A stretch of DNA of 27,301 bases from Plakobranchus ocellatus (GCA_019648995.1 BLXT01002790.1:429625-456925), one strand, 5' to 3'; numbered from the stretch's first letter, positions 10,301 through 25,300 are shown. Program-made: numbers and translations. Notes: generated by a model from the sequence alone, not told the origin.

Positions 10301-13300
10301 AAATGCCAAAAAATACAGTATAATATAATTTTATTGAATGCAAATGGTATTGATGATGATATTTTCTTTCCTATTTTTTAATAATCATTCTTTTAATGGT
10401 TTTTTTAAAGGATTTGCAACATCCCAATGAGTTCATCAGAGGTTCCACCCTGCGTTTTTTGTGTAAATTAAAGGAGCCAGAGCTTTTGGAACCACTAATG
10501 CCAGCAATCAGACAATGTCTGGAACACCGCCATTCATATGTGCGACGCAATGCTGTATTGGCCATCTACACCATCTACAGGTAATAGGCATGCTGACCTG
10601 CAGACAATAACCAAGTATTATCCAGATTATAGTTTTAGAATTTTGTGCCCGCAAACTTTTAAAAAGAAAGTGTTGAATGTACTGAGTAAGGGGTCATTGA
10701 CAGACTTTGACTTCAAGTAAGCTGTGGTGTGTAAAGTAAAGTGGGTCCCATGCTTAGTCCAAGCATCGGAGAACAAGGAGTAGGGTCCTGATTGTTCTTG
10801 GCATACGGCATTATGACGTAGTTTGCTGTTGCTTTCCTTGCCGCCTTTACTTTCGCTGGGTCTTGAGATGGGATAATCCACTGACAGGGTATTAACTACT
10901 AGATCTACCTTCATCAGCTACCAATGAAGTGAAGGGTCTGTAGCCGAGTAAAGAGAGTGCTACTTTCACATAATATCTCCACAATTTTATACCTGCAGCC
11001 TCTTCCTTTTGTCGGTAGCTGTTGAAGGTAAATCAAGAAGATGTTGGGCCTGTCCCCAGCCTACCCTGATTGGATTAAGTGAAATGGCCTCTTGCACTTA
11101 CTATGTGCTCACAAAAAACTAGATATAGGGCCATAAAATCCATATTGTCATCACTATTGTTATCACTTCCCATACAAATCCTGATATTGACAACAGTTGT
11201 AGCCATGGAATTCATTGACTGACTAACTACAACTGGGCAAAATGTTTATTCTTTTCTTTTTATTTTATTTTTATGTTTCAAAAGATTATTGGGACCTGGT
11301 TTAATTGGATTCATGCAGGTGTTTTCCAATGAACTGTCAAACTTCAGGGGTTGGGAAATTTTTTCCTTTCGATCCCTCTTATATGATTTAAGATGCCACA
11401 GTGTTAAGTGACACCATGAAATGAGATGTTTTATGGCAGGAACATACAGTGTAAGAAATATTGGTGCATTTTTCATAGTCATCAATCTATGGAATTCTGA
11501 TTCTCTCATAACCTTTGAGTGAGTATCTGCAGTATTTGATGTTATTTAAAATCTGTGATTGATGATCTGTGGGAAGCAATGAACCTATTTTTCATTACTG
11601 ATTTTTTCTGCTAAACATCTCATTTTATGGCAATGCTACACAATTTTGCTTAATATTCTACAACTTTAAAAAAATATATTGATTAGATAATGTGTTTGTC
11701 ACCTTGAAGAGAAACACAAATTCAAGTTCTATAAAAAGTATCCAAATGCCCTTCAACAGAAATTATGACTTCTTGATTCCTGATGCACCAGAGCTGGTTC
11801 ACAACTTCCTGGAAGGTGAACAAGACATGTCTTGCAGACGAAATGCTTTTATGATGCTTATTCATGCAGATCAGGTGCATTATAAATTTACTGATAAGCA
11901 TTAATGTGTTGTTACTGTAACAATTTTGCCATTTCTTTCCAGCTTATGTTATTCATAAAACCAATATTTTACAATCCATCAAACATTAAATGTAACCTGC
12001 TTCGGGTAAAAACCTTCTTTTATAGTGACCATTGTTTTACATTTTTTATCTTGCACTTTTACAGTTATTACATTTCTTATAAATACCCTTTTGAAGTTTT
12101 GATCCTTTGTTTGGTTTTAGTCCATATTAAGTTTCAGCTTAATTTGAATGTAGGTTTTTTATTTTTTTTTTGTTTGTAATAAAATTTGGCAGGAAAGAGC
12201 TTTGGACTACTTGAGCAGCTGTATTGATCAAGTAAACTCATTTGGAGATATTCTGCAACTTGTCATTGTTGAGCTCATATACAAGGTAAGGCTTTGACTT
12301 TGCCACAGATGCCAGACCTGATAAGGCAAAAAAGTCTGGTAACATCAGGAATTTGGCTTTTTGCAAAAACATTCATATTGAAAAAACAGCTTTTGAAGTT
12401 CTTTTTTTTTTTTTTTAATGAAACAGCTTAACAATAATTAGTGATATTAAATTTAAAACATATTTGAGGAATATAGATGTGTGGACTGAAGCATGTTCTG
12501 CATTACAAAACACATTGCTTGCGGAGAGTTTCAGGTGTAACCCTCAGGTATAAAAACTGACTTTGTGCTGAAAACTTAAGTTAAAGGTGGATTTTTATAA
12601 AGAAAATGCAGTGGAGGCTTTGTTAAAGAAATAGTGACTTATATCTGGGAATAAACAAGCTTTGGTGTTAATGGATAATTTATATAAAATAATCTAAATC
12701 ATATGATTCATAACTTTTAAAGCAATTATAGATAAAAAAAATTTTTTGGTTGAGAGAAATATTATTCTTTGCACCCATTTTAAGGTTAGCAACTAAAGAC
12801 AGTAGATGTTTAGGAACATTTTCTTTTTGTCTTTGTGATTATAATCACAACAAACTTTGGCTTTGTCTTGAGCAGTAATAATCAGAGACATACTGATGGT
12901 CATAATTTAACAAAATTTATATTCATCACTTACTAGGTTTGTCATGCTAATCCTGGAGAAAGAGCCCGTTTTATTCGCTGTATCTACAACCTGTTAAATT
13001 CATCTAGCCCAGCTGTGCGATATGAAGCTGCAGGAACCCTTGTCACTCTTTCCAGTGCTCCCACTGCCATCAAGGTAAAATTATAATTGTGTTGAGACAC
13101 TATTCATGTGTCAGTGAAGGATATTTCATAAACAGCATTTCATAGTGGTAAAAAGTTTGTGCAAATCAAATTATTATAATAGGCTTCCTTTCAAATGAGG
13201 CCTTAATCAGCTTTATAATTAAATGAAGTTATTTTTTACCACTGCTAAATTATGATTGATGATGCTTGTATAGAAGTAGATATGTCAAATCCGTTTGTGA

Positions 13301-16300
13301 AATTTTTTTTTAAATTTTAAATTAGCCTATAGTTTCTTCAAAGGTTTTGACTCAAATGCTTGCCCTATATTTGTCAGTTAAAGAGATCCAATCAAGATAT
13401 GGCAGCAACAAGAAATTCTTTGTATGTGGGGAGCAATATCTTGAACAGCTTTGGTTTTGATAATAGTTTAAAATAAATTCTTGGTGTAATTCAAAATTAT
13501 GAAGCGACATAGATATTCAAAGTTTGAACTGTAGAGATCAGTAGCAGTCTTCAGCCCATAAATGTTTGAATGGTAGTGGAAAGACATCTTCACTGGGAGC
13601 TCTACGAAAGATGCAACAGGAATTGAAAAAAAAATCCAGCTGACAGCTAACTGCTCACATGTAAAAGCCTGAGACTGGGAGATTCCCACTGTCTTTTAGA
13701 TGGATAGAATCTATATACTCCCTAACCATTATCAAAGGCGTAAGCCATGCTCAAACCAGACAGCATTTCATGTTGGGTTTACATAAGGGCATAACTGAGA
13801 ATGCTTAAGTGCGATTTTAGAATCATTTCTGAGCGCGAGAGCTATCATATGATTCTCATATTATAGAAAGCGCCACTACCATTTTTGTAAAATGCAGCAA
13901 TCAAATGGAAATCAGTATCCTAAACAGAAGAAAAATTTAAGATTTTCTTTCATATTAAAAAAATCTGAAAAATGGCCTGAGGCATTATGTTAGCCCAATG
14001 ACAATTTCGGAGAGTAAAAAAAAAAGGGGAAGTTACAAATTGTGGATGGCTATCAAAACTTGTTTTTGAAAAAAAAAAAATTCTTTAGTATGAAGAAACT
14101 GCTGTCAGGCAGTTTATGAACAATATATATGATATATATATTTATTGGTTTACATATCCCTTTTTTTCCTAGATGATAGATTTATCTTTGTTTTGCAGGC
14201 TGCCGCAACATGTTATATTGAGCTTATTGTCAAGGAAAGTGATAACAATGTAAAGCTGATTGTTCTTGATCGGCTTATTGCTTTAAAAGAAGTTGCTGCT
14301 CATGAGAAAGTGCTTCAGGTAAAAATGATTTATGAATGTTATTTTCATGGATTGAAAAAGAAAAAAATAGCCCTAAACCGACCTGTCCTTCAATAATATA
14401 AATATAACTGGAAATGATTGATTCTAATGGAATCTAGAGTCTTGAAACCAAATGAAATCAGTGAGAAGTCACAAGAAGATAATAAATATGATTTTGTTTT
14501 TTATAAGAAGTAAAGAAAGTATACAAATACTCTATTCCCAAAACAAATAAATTGGTTTAAGGATCTTGAAGGTTCAATGGTCACTAAAGGAAATGACATT
14601 AATATAGGTCAAGAATGCACCCACAAAATCAAACTTATTTGAACAAATTAGAACAAAAAACTAAAGTGAAAAAAAAAATTGTTTTGATAATATCTAAAAG
14701 GGAAAACAGTTGTATGTGTACTCTAGGTTTCTCTGATTTATTCAAATAACTTTAAATTAGTGGTTCTACTCTTTTATGACATTAATTTTATTCTTTAGCA
14801 AGATGGAAAAAAGAAAAAAAATCTTTCTTAAGTCCCAAGTATGTAAGTAACCTTTTGATGAGTGGCACCTTGGGAAAAGATAAAATTTAAAATGTCTTAT
14901 TTTTAACTTGATAACATTTTGGTTAGTTTCATACTTGCTTCTTTTCAAATATCAACAAATGTTCACAGCAGTTATTGTTTTGCTTTTATATTTTGTTTAT
15001 TTTCCAATTAAGTTTTTGGTTGAAAAAAAAATGACTTTCATAATTTTTTTCATAGTGATAAATTTGCAATTGAGCAATTACCAAAAGGTGAACCCCAAAA
15101 TTGTATCACTTTTTTTTTACTGCATTTTGGTAAATAGAATTTCCAATTGCAAAAGGGAAATGCCCAATTGAGTATCAGTGAGGTAATATTTATATAGAGT
15201 TGGATAGTAGGAGCAGATCCATGTAAAAAAATTGGTCTGTGTCTCTTCACTTAGAGGTGAATGAGCTTACTTTATTAATGGATGACACTTTTTTGGTGAT
15301 TTTGTCATCATAGTTATGTTTGAAACTTATTTGGTTAATTTAGACAGCAAGGAGGATCCAAAACGGAATTTTTAAACATAAAGCAGTACTTTGTATGCCA
15401 ATACCACTCACAAATTCAAAGTTTAAGTATTGATGAGTTAAACTTTTTCAAATAGGGCTTGTAGAAAATCTTTCGCACATAACTATGATGACAGCCCATG
15501 TTTTGTCAAATCTTCAATTATGGATTTGAAGAAAAAAAAAAAACTTTGTTGGATGCATTTTTTTCAGAACATTTTTATTCAGAATGTTTTTATTTGTTTC
15601 ACAAGGAACTGGTCATGGACATCCTGCGTGTCTTGGGCTCTCCAGATCATGAAGTACGCAAAAAAACCTTGAGCTTGGCTCTAGATCTAGTCACATCTCG
15701 CAACATTGAAGAGGTACATTCATAAGCAAATATTGAGAGTTAAAGATTTTAGATGAATGTTTCTACCTTTTTATCATGGGCCTTGCAAGCAAGCTCTCTG
15801 TCTGCCTCTAGGGCATGGTGCTTTATGCAAGAAATGCATTGATTCGAACATGCTTTACCAATCGATCGATTATGTTAATATTGAGATGCATTTCAACAAA
15901 TTTATATATTAAAAAAAACAAAAAAAACAAAGTAAAATCCTGAGGGATGGTGAACAAAAAATAAAGAACACTTGGAAATGGCTAAAACATCCCTCACAGA
16001 ACTAAGCCTGACTAGACTTGAGGGCCTAGTTCTTGTCTATCCAAGACGAAAAGCTTAAAGACATATGCAAGTTTGGAGCTACACATCACTGCAACGGCTG
16101 TTTATAGGGCTGCCCTACAAGCCAACATTCTGTTGTCCTTCTTTCTTTAATTTTAAGATAAGCCATTATGGAATTTTTATGAAAATTCAGTTTTAAAATG
16201 CTTAATCTTGTGCTCTTATTGCGACTTGTGTTTCTTTGAAGAATTGAATGAAAGAATTTTAGAAAACTGCACAGATTCATTCAATTACTTCTTTTTAACA

Positions 16301-19300
16301 AACCAGGATCTACATGCCTGATAAAATCTCTTAATCATTGTCAAATTGAATGTGGAGCATGCCCATTTATTGTTATTACACAAATTATACTCGATCATAT
16401 TTCAGATGGTTTTAGTGCTAAAGAAAGAAGTGGTGAAAACAAACAATGTTGAACATGAGGACACTGGAAAATATAGACAGCTTCTTGTGCGAACCCTTCA
16501 TCAGTGCAGTGTTAAATTTCCTGATGTTGCTTCCACAATAATCCCTGTGGTAAGAAGATGCAAAGAATTTGTCAGATTTCTGAGTCTTTATGAAATATCA
16601 TATATTTTATTTATTACCCTGTAGAACACAAAGTGCATTAATTGATTATTTCATCTGGAAAACAAATGTGCAGATTACCTATATTTTGACGTAAAGCTAT
16701 TATTTATTTTAAAGTGGAAATCTCAAAGTGTATTAGATAATTAATAATGATGTTTTGTAGGTGGGCCGCAATTTTTTGTCATGCCTATTTTCATAGAATT
16801 TAGAGATTGAAAACTGAGTGAGATGAATTATAGTAAATGAAGTAATGTCTTCAATTTCAGCTGATGGAGTTTCTTGGTGACACCAATGAGTTGGCTGCTG
16901 CGGATGTTTTGGTCTTTGTGAGGGAAGCTGTCCAGCGGTTTGATCAGCTGCGGCCCTTAGTTATAAGCAAACTTTTGGATGTCTTTGGCACCATCAAGGC
17001 TATGAAGTAAATTTCAATTGACGTATTACTTTTCATGAATTCTATTGTACTTTTTATGCATGCACGTCAAAACTGAGGGGAAAAGTAATAACTGGTTTGT
17101 CAAATGTTAGTGAGTAAACTGATAAGCAATTTTGGTTTTTTTTGAATAAGCATTTTTGTTGCTTTTTGAAATTAAATTGAAATTTCCTATCCAGGAAAAT
17201 TATAAGCATCAAAAGTGATTATAAGTCATTTTCACTTAAGGAAACATATAAATAAAAGTAACACCATGCATCATTCTCATTTATTTTTAGGATTCATCGT
17301 GCAGCACTGTGGATTCTGGGAGAATACTGCACTTCTTCTGATGACATTCAAAGTGTTATGACCCTCATTAGGCAATCACTCGGAGATGTAAGGTTTTGAT
17401 TTGTGTGTTTATATGGCCAAGTCAACCAGTGATTATTAAAAAAAAATAATATTAATGTCAAATTTTCATTTTTTTCTCACATTGGTTACACTACACAGGT
17501 CTTAAAGAGCAACTTTTGATCTTCCATGTATGAAAGTTTTTGACCTTGATGATTGCTCACAAACTTGTAATTAATGATGCAATAATGTCACTCTAGAATG
17601 TGAGGAATGTGACAAGGACAAACAAAAACTTAAATACAATAAAATGAACACCTGAAATACAGAAGTACACATATTGTCTGTACTTAATTTATTTCTTTAA
17701 ATAACACCATGAAAAAAAAAAACGTTGGTTAAAAATAAAAATCATATGAAATATGAGCTATAAATTGTGAGTAATGTTACACGACATAAATGGGCAAAAA
17801 TTTCCTTTTTTTATTTTCTCTCCCTATTAAAAAAATATATTTAATTCACCAAAAGGCATCCTGACAAACAAGACAAGGAGAGGGCAGCATATAAAAAAGT
17901 TTGTGAGGAATGTTTCCATGAAAGCACAGACAAACATGATACTAGTTCTAGCATTACTTATTGTAGAATTTCTAAATCCAGATTCTTCCATATAAAAGTA
18001 CAATTTACCACATACTTGTTATCTTAATTTTGAGAAAAAGTGTAGGACTTTGTGATAACTGCCAATAATGAGAAAAACGCAAGGAATGCCACAGGACAAA
18101 AAGTAGATCTTCAATATGTTATTTTTTGTCATCTAATATATATGGCATGGAAATGCAGTCAAAAGACTTGAATCATGAATATTTAGATAAATAGAATCTG
18201 TGTGAGGAATATCAAGAAATGAAAAAATTTTTAAAAGTGTAAGTGTCAGGAATGCTACTTGGACAGACCAAATTGCCATTCCTCACATGTCTTTAATAAC
18301 TCTAAATCTATAAAATTATGATATTCTTAATCAATATATTTATTCCTAAACGCTTGAAATGTATGAAATTACACAAGCGATTGATAAATTTATCCATGAA
18401 TGTATTTGTTTTAGTGAGTTATGCCAAGAATGTTTGCTGGACGAATTTATCGTAATTGCCCAACTTTACTTTAATCTAACTTTATAACTAACTAATGTTA
18501 AGTCTACTCATGCAAGGAGCTGTGCTCATTATTTAAGACATAAACAATAATTTCACAGTACTTTTTAACCCGTAGGAATCTATTAAAGTGTATTTAATGC
18601 CCTCCAAAGAATATTTAATTCAATATAGTAAGGAACATTTGTTTACCTGGAATTAAGAAGGACATTTTAACATTAGGAGTTATGGGCATGACCATATTGC
18701 TTGGAAGCTAAAGTGAGTGGAAATGGCCATTTGACCTTCAAAAAAAGTATAATGCAGTAGTTAAAGGAAATCGTTTTTTCGGCATTTGTTAAAACGCTGT
18801 TATTCATTTTTTTAGTGTTTTTAGCTAATCATGTTCCTGACGAGATTTTGTTAAGAATTATTATTTTACATTGGGATGAGATAGATGGGTTTTGCCTTGC
18901 TTTAATAAAACACATCATTAATAAAAACAGGTAAATTTAATACATTAATACTAATGATAGAAAAACAACTCAATGCTATGTTACTCTTAACAGGACAAAA
19001 AAAAAAAATGTTTTCATGACAAAAGATGAATGCAAAGTTAACAAAAACTGTTTTGAACAACTTTTTAAGCTTAGGCAGGCTTGCTCGTTATCAATCAAAC
19101 ACATTTATCCTAAGTACAATTTTTATTATTTTGTTGAATTTGTGCAATTGGTATTTAAAATAAAACAACTGTATGTAAACTGGACTTAGCTATATATTTA
19201 TAGTTCTATAATTACAAGTCCACAATTACAAATGATGTCCACCTAAAGAGCTGCCTTTCATATAGCAATGCTTCCTTAGCTTTCTTTCATTCATTGCTTT

Positions 19301-22300
19301 TTAATTTGTCCCCTACAGATTCCAATTGTTGACGATGAAATGAAAAAAGCTGCTGGAGAAATCAAGGATGATGGTATGAAAGTTAATTATATCTTATAAA
19401 GTGTGAAATTGTTTTTTTTTTAAGAATAATAATAAGTAATATTTGTTATTATTAAAAAATATAAACAAAGAATAAGAAATATCAACTCTATAACTATATC
19501 TAGTAAAAATTATTAATTGAAGAACGTTATTCGAAACTCTCTAACCACAAATTGAAAAATGGTTTCTGTAATATTCAAAAAGTTGTCATTTTTTTTTTAT
19601 AAATTAAATTCAGTTGAACTCAGTAAAGTTTTGTTTTGTTTTCACTTTAAAGGTCAAGAACATATAACTCATAGGTAGCAAAATGTCAGTTACTCAGGTT
19701 TAGAAAATTAAGAAACTTTTGGAAACAAAAGGAAAAAGAAATATATGATGAGTAATTTAATTGAAAAAAAGAAAAAGAAAAACCTCACCTTGTCAGAATA
19801 TACTTCAATGCATCTCATGAGTTATGCACAAACGGTAGAGAAAATTTTGGAAGTTTCAGAATTGTGTCATGTTGACTTTTTTGCAGGTTTGTTGAGGATC
19901 AGGGGTTTTAAAGCGAATAAAATAACTTTCTCTCCAATATACACAATAAAGATGACTTAAGGCCAGTTGCAATAAATGTTGATGGCATTTACTAAAAATG
20001 TGTCTGGTTTGTGCATTTGTTAAAAATAAAAATGCATTTAAAGTAATGAAAACATTTTAGCTTCAAAGAAAATTATAAAAGATTATTTATATTTCACTGA
20101 TATGATCATATGAGTATTAGATTTGTGTAATGTTGTAATCAGATAATTGTTCATGTTTTTATCGATTTTTATTAACCACAATAGAAATTCAATCGGCCCC
20201 TGGATCTTTTCAAAGGCTTGTGACGGCTGATGGTACTTATGCCACTCAGAGTGCATTCAGTACTACTACTTCATCTAAAAAAGAAGACATGTAAGCAATG
20301 ATTGCACTTAATTTTTTTTTCTTTTTTAAAAGATTAATAACTTCACCTTCCCTCAAGAAAAGAAAATTCAAGTTAATTAAAAAAAAATTAAAACCACTAA
20401 ATATTCATAATCTGTCAAAACTGCATGTGCACTTTATCTATATAAACATGACTCATATCAACATTCTGCATATACATGTATCCACATTTATATTAATTCC
20501 CAACTTTTTTGTTCGATGAATTAAAAAACAATGTTTCCCAATATAAAAACTATGTTTCCCTCTTTGTTGTTGTATTTTAATGCATCAACGTAAGATGTCC
20601 AATGTATTGGAAATGCCCTGTATCTTTTTTTTTATTTTTCAATGTGCTTTGCAAAATATTAAAAAGATTTCAACTTTGATTTTGATTTTTTTACTCATAA
20701 TTTTTAAATTTTGGATAAATGTGCCATGGTGAAAATTTTCTTCCAGACCTCCATTGCGTAAAGATATGATGGAGGGAGATTTCTTTATTGGTGCTGCTCT
20801 TGCTACCACCTTGACTAAACTTGCCCTCAAGTATATCAAAATAACACAGGACAAGAAAAAACAAAATGTATGTATCTATCAAAATAATTGAAATGATCAA
20901 AGTATAGTTATGAGAGATGCGGGTTTTTTTTTTTTTGGTCTCACTTATTTGTTACAAATTTAAACAAAAAATTGTTTTATTGTATCTTGAACAAATTCTG
21001 TGAGATGATAATGGAAATGAGTTCTTAACTGAGTGCTGATATCTTAGTTGATCTGTTTCATGTTTTTTGGGTGTGTTTTTTTTTCCATGCTTTTAAATTC
21101 TTAACATTCATAGAGTGGCTATTTTTTTCTTAAATATTTTTTTGATCACAGCATTCCTTGTTTTTCAGGCTTTTGTTGCTGAGGCTATGCTTATAATGGC
21201 AACCATTATTCATCTTGGAAAATCTGGTATTGCAGCAAAGGTAGATTTACTTTTTATGAAGCACATTCAAGATTTTTACAATCTGCATTTCTTTGTTGTT
21301 TATATCACTTTAAAAAAAAAAAAAGAATGCTTTCTTCAGCTCTACCCTTAGCATTAGATTTAAAGAGAGGGCCCGATTAGCATTCTGAAAACTAGAAACC
21401 TTGTGTGATAGTGTGTTATAGATTTAAAGGATTACAAAATTAAAGTTCAAACAGAATTTTGGTCAAATTTTCGAGTGTCAAAAAGCCTGCTATATATATC
21501 ACAAAACCATTGTAAATGTATCCCAAGTTGTCTCTCTGTGTGAAGAAAAAAAAATTCTCGTCTAAATTTTTTTATTATTTTTCTTTTTATTTAAGCCCAT
21601 AACTGATGATGATGTTGACCGTATTGCTGTATGTCTAAGAGTCTTAGCTGAGAAATCTGAACTAATGGAAGAAATATTCAACAAAGAGTGCCGTGGCTCA
21701 CTGTCACTCATGTTGGCAGCCAAAATTGAAGAGGAAAAGCAAATGCAGGAGGTAAATTTTAATACCATCTTACTTTCAAAGGAAAGATGGCTTACAACCT
21801 GTTGCACCAGAATAAGTTCATTAAAGGAAAATCACAAAAATCATTAAGTGATTGTAAAAAGATTTATAACATGTAAAGAAGAAAAGCCACCTTTAATTGC
21901 ATTCATGTGGGTGTATTTTTTGTCAGATGTGACTGGCAATTTCTGGATCCAACATTGAAATCTAGTGTTCATGCTTTCCTATCTGTGTAGAGCTATATAA
22001 GCACAATCTTAAAAAGTTTTTCTATGGCTTTTTGATCTGCCAATGCTTATGGAAACGATAGATGTGAACTCAAGATTTTTTTTTTTTTAAATCTTTGAAA
22101 TACTTTCAAATTTTTCTAAAAGATTTGTAAGCTGAAACGGGTAAATGAAGTGATAAATCCAATTAGCAAATGGTTCATTCAAGGGCAACCAAGCATTGCT
22201 AAATTGAAAATTGATCTTTTGGTCTTGGCATGTTGAATGGTTTTAAAAATAACTTTCTATCCAACTCCACCGATGTTAAAGTTGTCCCTGAGCTTTTCCC

Positions 22301-25300
22301 CTTCATTTTAATTAGTAGAGCTTTCTTTTTCTCAGGCTGCTGAGCGTAAAGTGGTCAAGGTCCATGCTGATGATCCAATTTCATTTGCCCAGCTTATTAA
22401 CAGAAGTGATCAAGGAGCAGGAGAGGTAAACTTGTTTAGTTTTTTCCCCATTCTTCTCGATGCTGGTTCAGTTTTCAGTAATATGTCAACCACAGATTAT
22501 TTTGATATTGAGATCTAGAATTAGAAGCAAAGTATGTTTACCAGTACAGAAGATAATGTTGCCACCAAAAGAAAAGATACTAGAGAAAACAACATAATTA
22601 AGCTATTTACTTTTCTCACTCTTCATTATTTGAAATAAAAAAATAATTTTTCTTTCCACATATTCAGAACATGTTTGAACTAACATTGTCTCAAGCACTG
22701 GGCATGAACTCTAAGAAAGACACTGATCCTTTGGGATCATCCAAACTAAATAAGGTATTTACCCCTGGAAAAAAAATATTGCTGAAATATTCTTTTTTTC
22801 ACGTTATGTTTTGCTGTGCTCTGGGAATTGCAAAAAAAATTAGTAAATTACCATCAAAAGTTGTGCAGCTTGAATCTTAAAAGATGCATAGGTATATAAA
22901 AAAATATTCAAATATTTTTGCTGTGTAAACTCAATGAAGTTTGAAAAATAATACTCAAATTAGTCAAGATGATTTTCTTTTCTCTTTGTTGCAAGGCTAA
23001 AGCTCCATAAAATATTTCTGGGTGTATGCAGCACTGACTGATGCGCTGGCCTGTTGCGGGCCTGAAAGTCTGAGAGTATCTTGTTTTGAATGCACTTTAT
23101 ACACAAAAATCCAACCAAGCAATACTTTCATTATTCCATTTAACTTTTCTTTTAGTTTATGGAACTATTTAAACAAATTTTTAAAATCTTTTTATGTTCT
23201 TTCGAAAAATTGTTTTTAAATTAGTTAGCAAAGCAGAAGACTCAAATTATCACTTAGAGCATTTACATGTTGTTGCCTAAAAAAGTGTTTAGATGATGTC
23301 ATTTTCAATCCTTTGCCCTTTTCACAGGTATCTCAACTAACTGGTTTCTCAGACCCAGTTTACAGTGAAGCCTATGTCAATGTGAACCAGTATGACATCG
23401 TGCTAGATGTCCTCATAGTGAATCAAACAGGAGATACACTGCAGAACCTAACTCTAGAACTGGCAACTTTGGGTTAGTGTCTAGTTGCTTAAAATCACTG
23501 CAAGGAATAACTGCTAATAGGTTTCTATACCCACAAAATATGAAATATTTACTGTTCAAGATATATTATTTTAAGCAAAATATGAATTTTTAAGTAGAGC
23601 TGTGGTTATATATGTAAAAAAAACAATGAAGTCCATCTTTTTTCCTTGGTTTTATATTCATCCAAAGATAAAACTAGCTTGAAAGTTTGTTTTTATCTCT
23701 GCAGCTCATGTTAGTTTTGCTGTAATTTATCTTCTCTCTTCAGGTGATCTTAAACTTGTTGAAAAACCTCAGCCCCTGACTCTTGCTCCACATGACTTTT
23801 GCAATATTAAGGCCAATGTGAAAGTCACTTCTACAGAGAATGGGATCATTTTTGGAAACATAGGTACATTTGAATTTGCTACATTCAATTCAATAGGAGA
23901 GGAAAAAAACTATTGGCATAAAAAATAAAAAATCCAAAATTACAGATGGTGTTATTGAAACATTTAAAAATAAAAGATCACGAAGTAATACATCTTATTT
24001 GTAGATATGTGGGATTGCCACATGTTCACAAGATTTTTTAGTAGTCACATTTGCTCATCACTGCAACGTTATTGAGTTTTTCAGTGTTGTGGTGTTAAAA
24101 AGTAAGGGTTTATTTTTTAAAATCAGTTTGGGTGCATCCTTGCTGTGCAAATTAAGCAAACAACTTTCAAGCATAACTATGACAAAATCACAAAAAAAAA
24201 TTTGGTTATTCATCAAAGCTTCAAGTTCATTCATCTCAAAGGAAAGATACACAGACCTAGTAGTTCCACCTGGATCTATTGCTGATATCTAACTTTACAT
24301 GCATTATTCCTCACTGCCGTTTTCCAGTTTGTGATCAGTAGTTCTTTTATTCAAACATAATGATAGGTTGAAAAAAAATATTTGTGTCACTTTTTCGCAA
24401 CTGGCTCATAATGTAAAAATGAAACCGCTTCATCCTATGATTTGTCTTTTCCATCATAAATTAGTTAATGGTAAAACATGTTAAAGCCCTTTTGTTCCTT
24501 ATTGTAAAACTATCTCTTGAAATATTTAAAGTAAAATTTTCACCTCAAATGTTTATAGAATGAAATATTTGTTATCATACTACGTATATGTCTTCTTCAA
24601 ACCTTCAGTGTATGATGTGAGTGGTGCAGCCAGTGATCGCAACTGTGTGGTTCTTAATGACATTCACATCGACATCATGGACTACATCGTTCCTGCTTCC
24701 TGCACTGACACAGAGTTTCGCCAGGTGAAATATTTGCTTTGAGGCTGCCACTTATGTGTCTGAATTTTGGTATAAAAGTCTTGAAAGTGAAATTTAATTT
24801 TTTGTCTTTTGAATGCTCTGATAAGTCTCTGTCTTGGCTTAGAATTAAGTCTTTACAATTTGTATTGCATTTGAGTTTATGAAAAAGTTATTTAACATTT
24901 TTCCCTAACATGATGCCAGTTGGCTAGTGCAAGGTCACTATCTGCAACATGATGACAATATAGAGTGTTTGCCTAAAACTTTTGAAAGACATTTGGTTTC
25001 TTACTAATCACTTTTTTAAAATTACTTTACTTCTTTATTTTTCATTGTTGTTAGTTGAAGCTCTTGGATCATGTTAAGTGTTCTGAGGTAGAACAATTTT
25101 CACTGAGTTTCCACTTTTTTTTTGTCACCATCAAATCTAAAATAGTGAAATGGAAACTTTCAATGTGAAATAACAAACAAATCTTCAGAGAAAAAGATAA
25201 TGTTAAGGAGAGGAAATTGTGAAAGTGGAAATGAACCTTAATGCCAAAGCATTGGCATCATGAGTACCTAATATAAGAACCCTTTTCTTTCACTTTTTAT

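Larger units (their letters stand above)
10581..11759 (+). other. COPB1: COPB1 intron 3 (1,179 bp)
   Basis: Holds the two repeat fragments described at 10725-11105. The remainder is AT-rich and featureless. Confidence 0.9.
20868..22335 (+). other. COPB1: COPB1 introns 14 (20868-21168), 15 (21241-21595) and 16 (21752-22335)
   Basis: Short AT-rich introns around coding exons 15 and 16. Poly-T and poly-A runs only; no RNA gene seen. Confidence 0.85.

Noticed and set aside
15690-15699. CTCTAGATCTAG inside exon 8 resembles the AGATCT repeats
   Set aside because: It encodes the conserved Ala-Leu-Asp-Leu-Val in frame, so it is coincidence of codon use.
20298-20519. 73-codon frame in intron 13
   Set aside because: Low-complexity Phe/Lys/Ile-rich translation of AT-rich intron.
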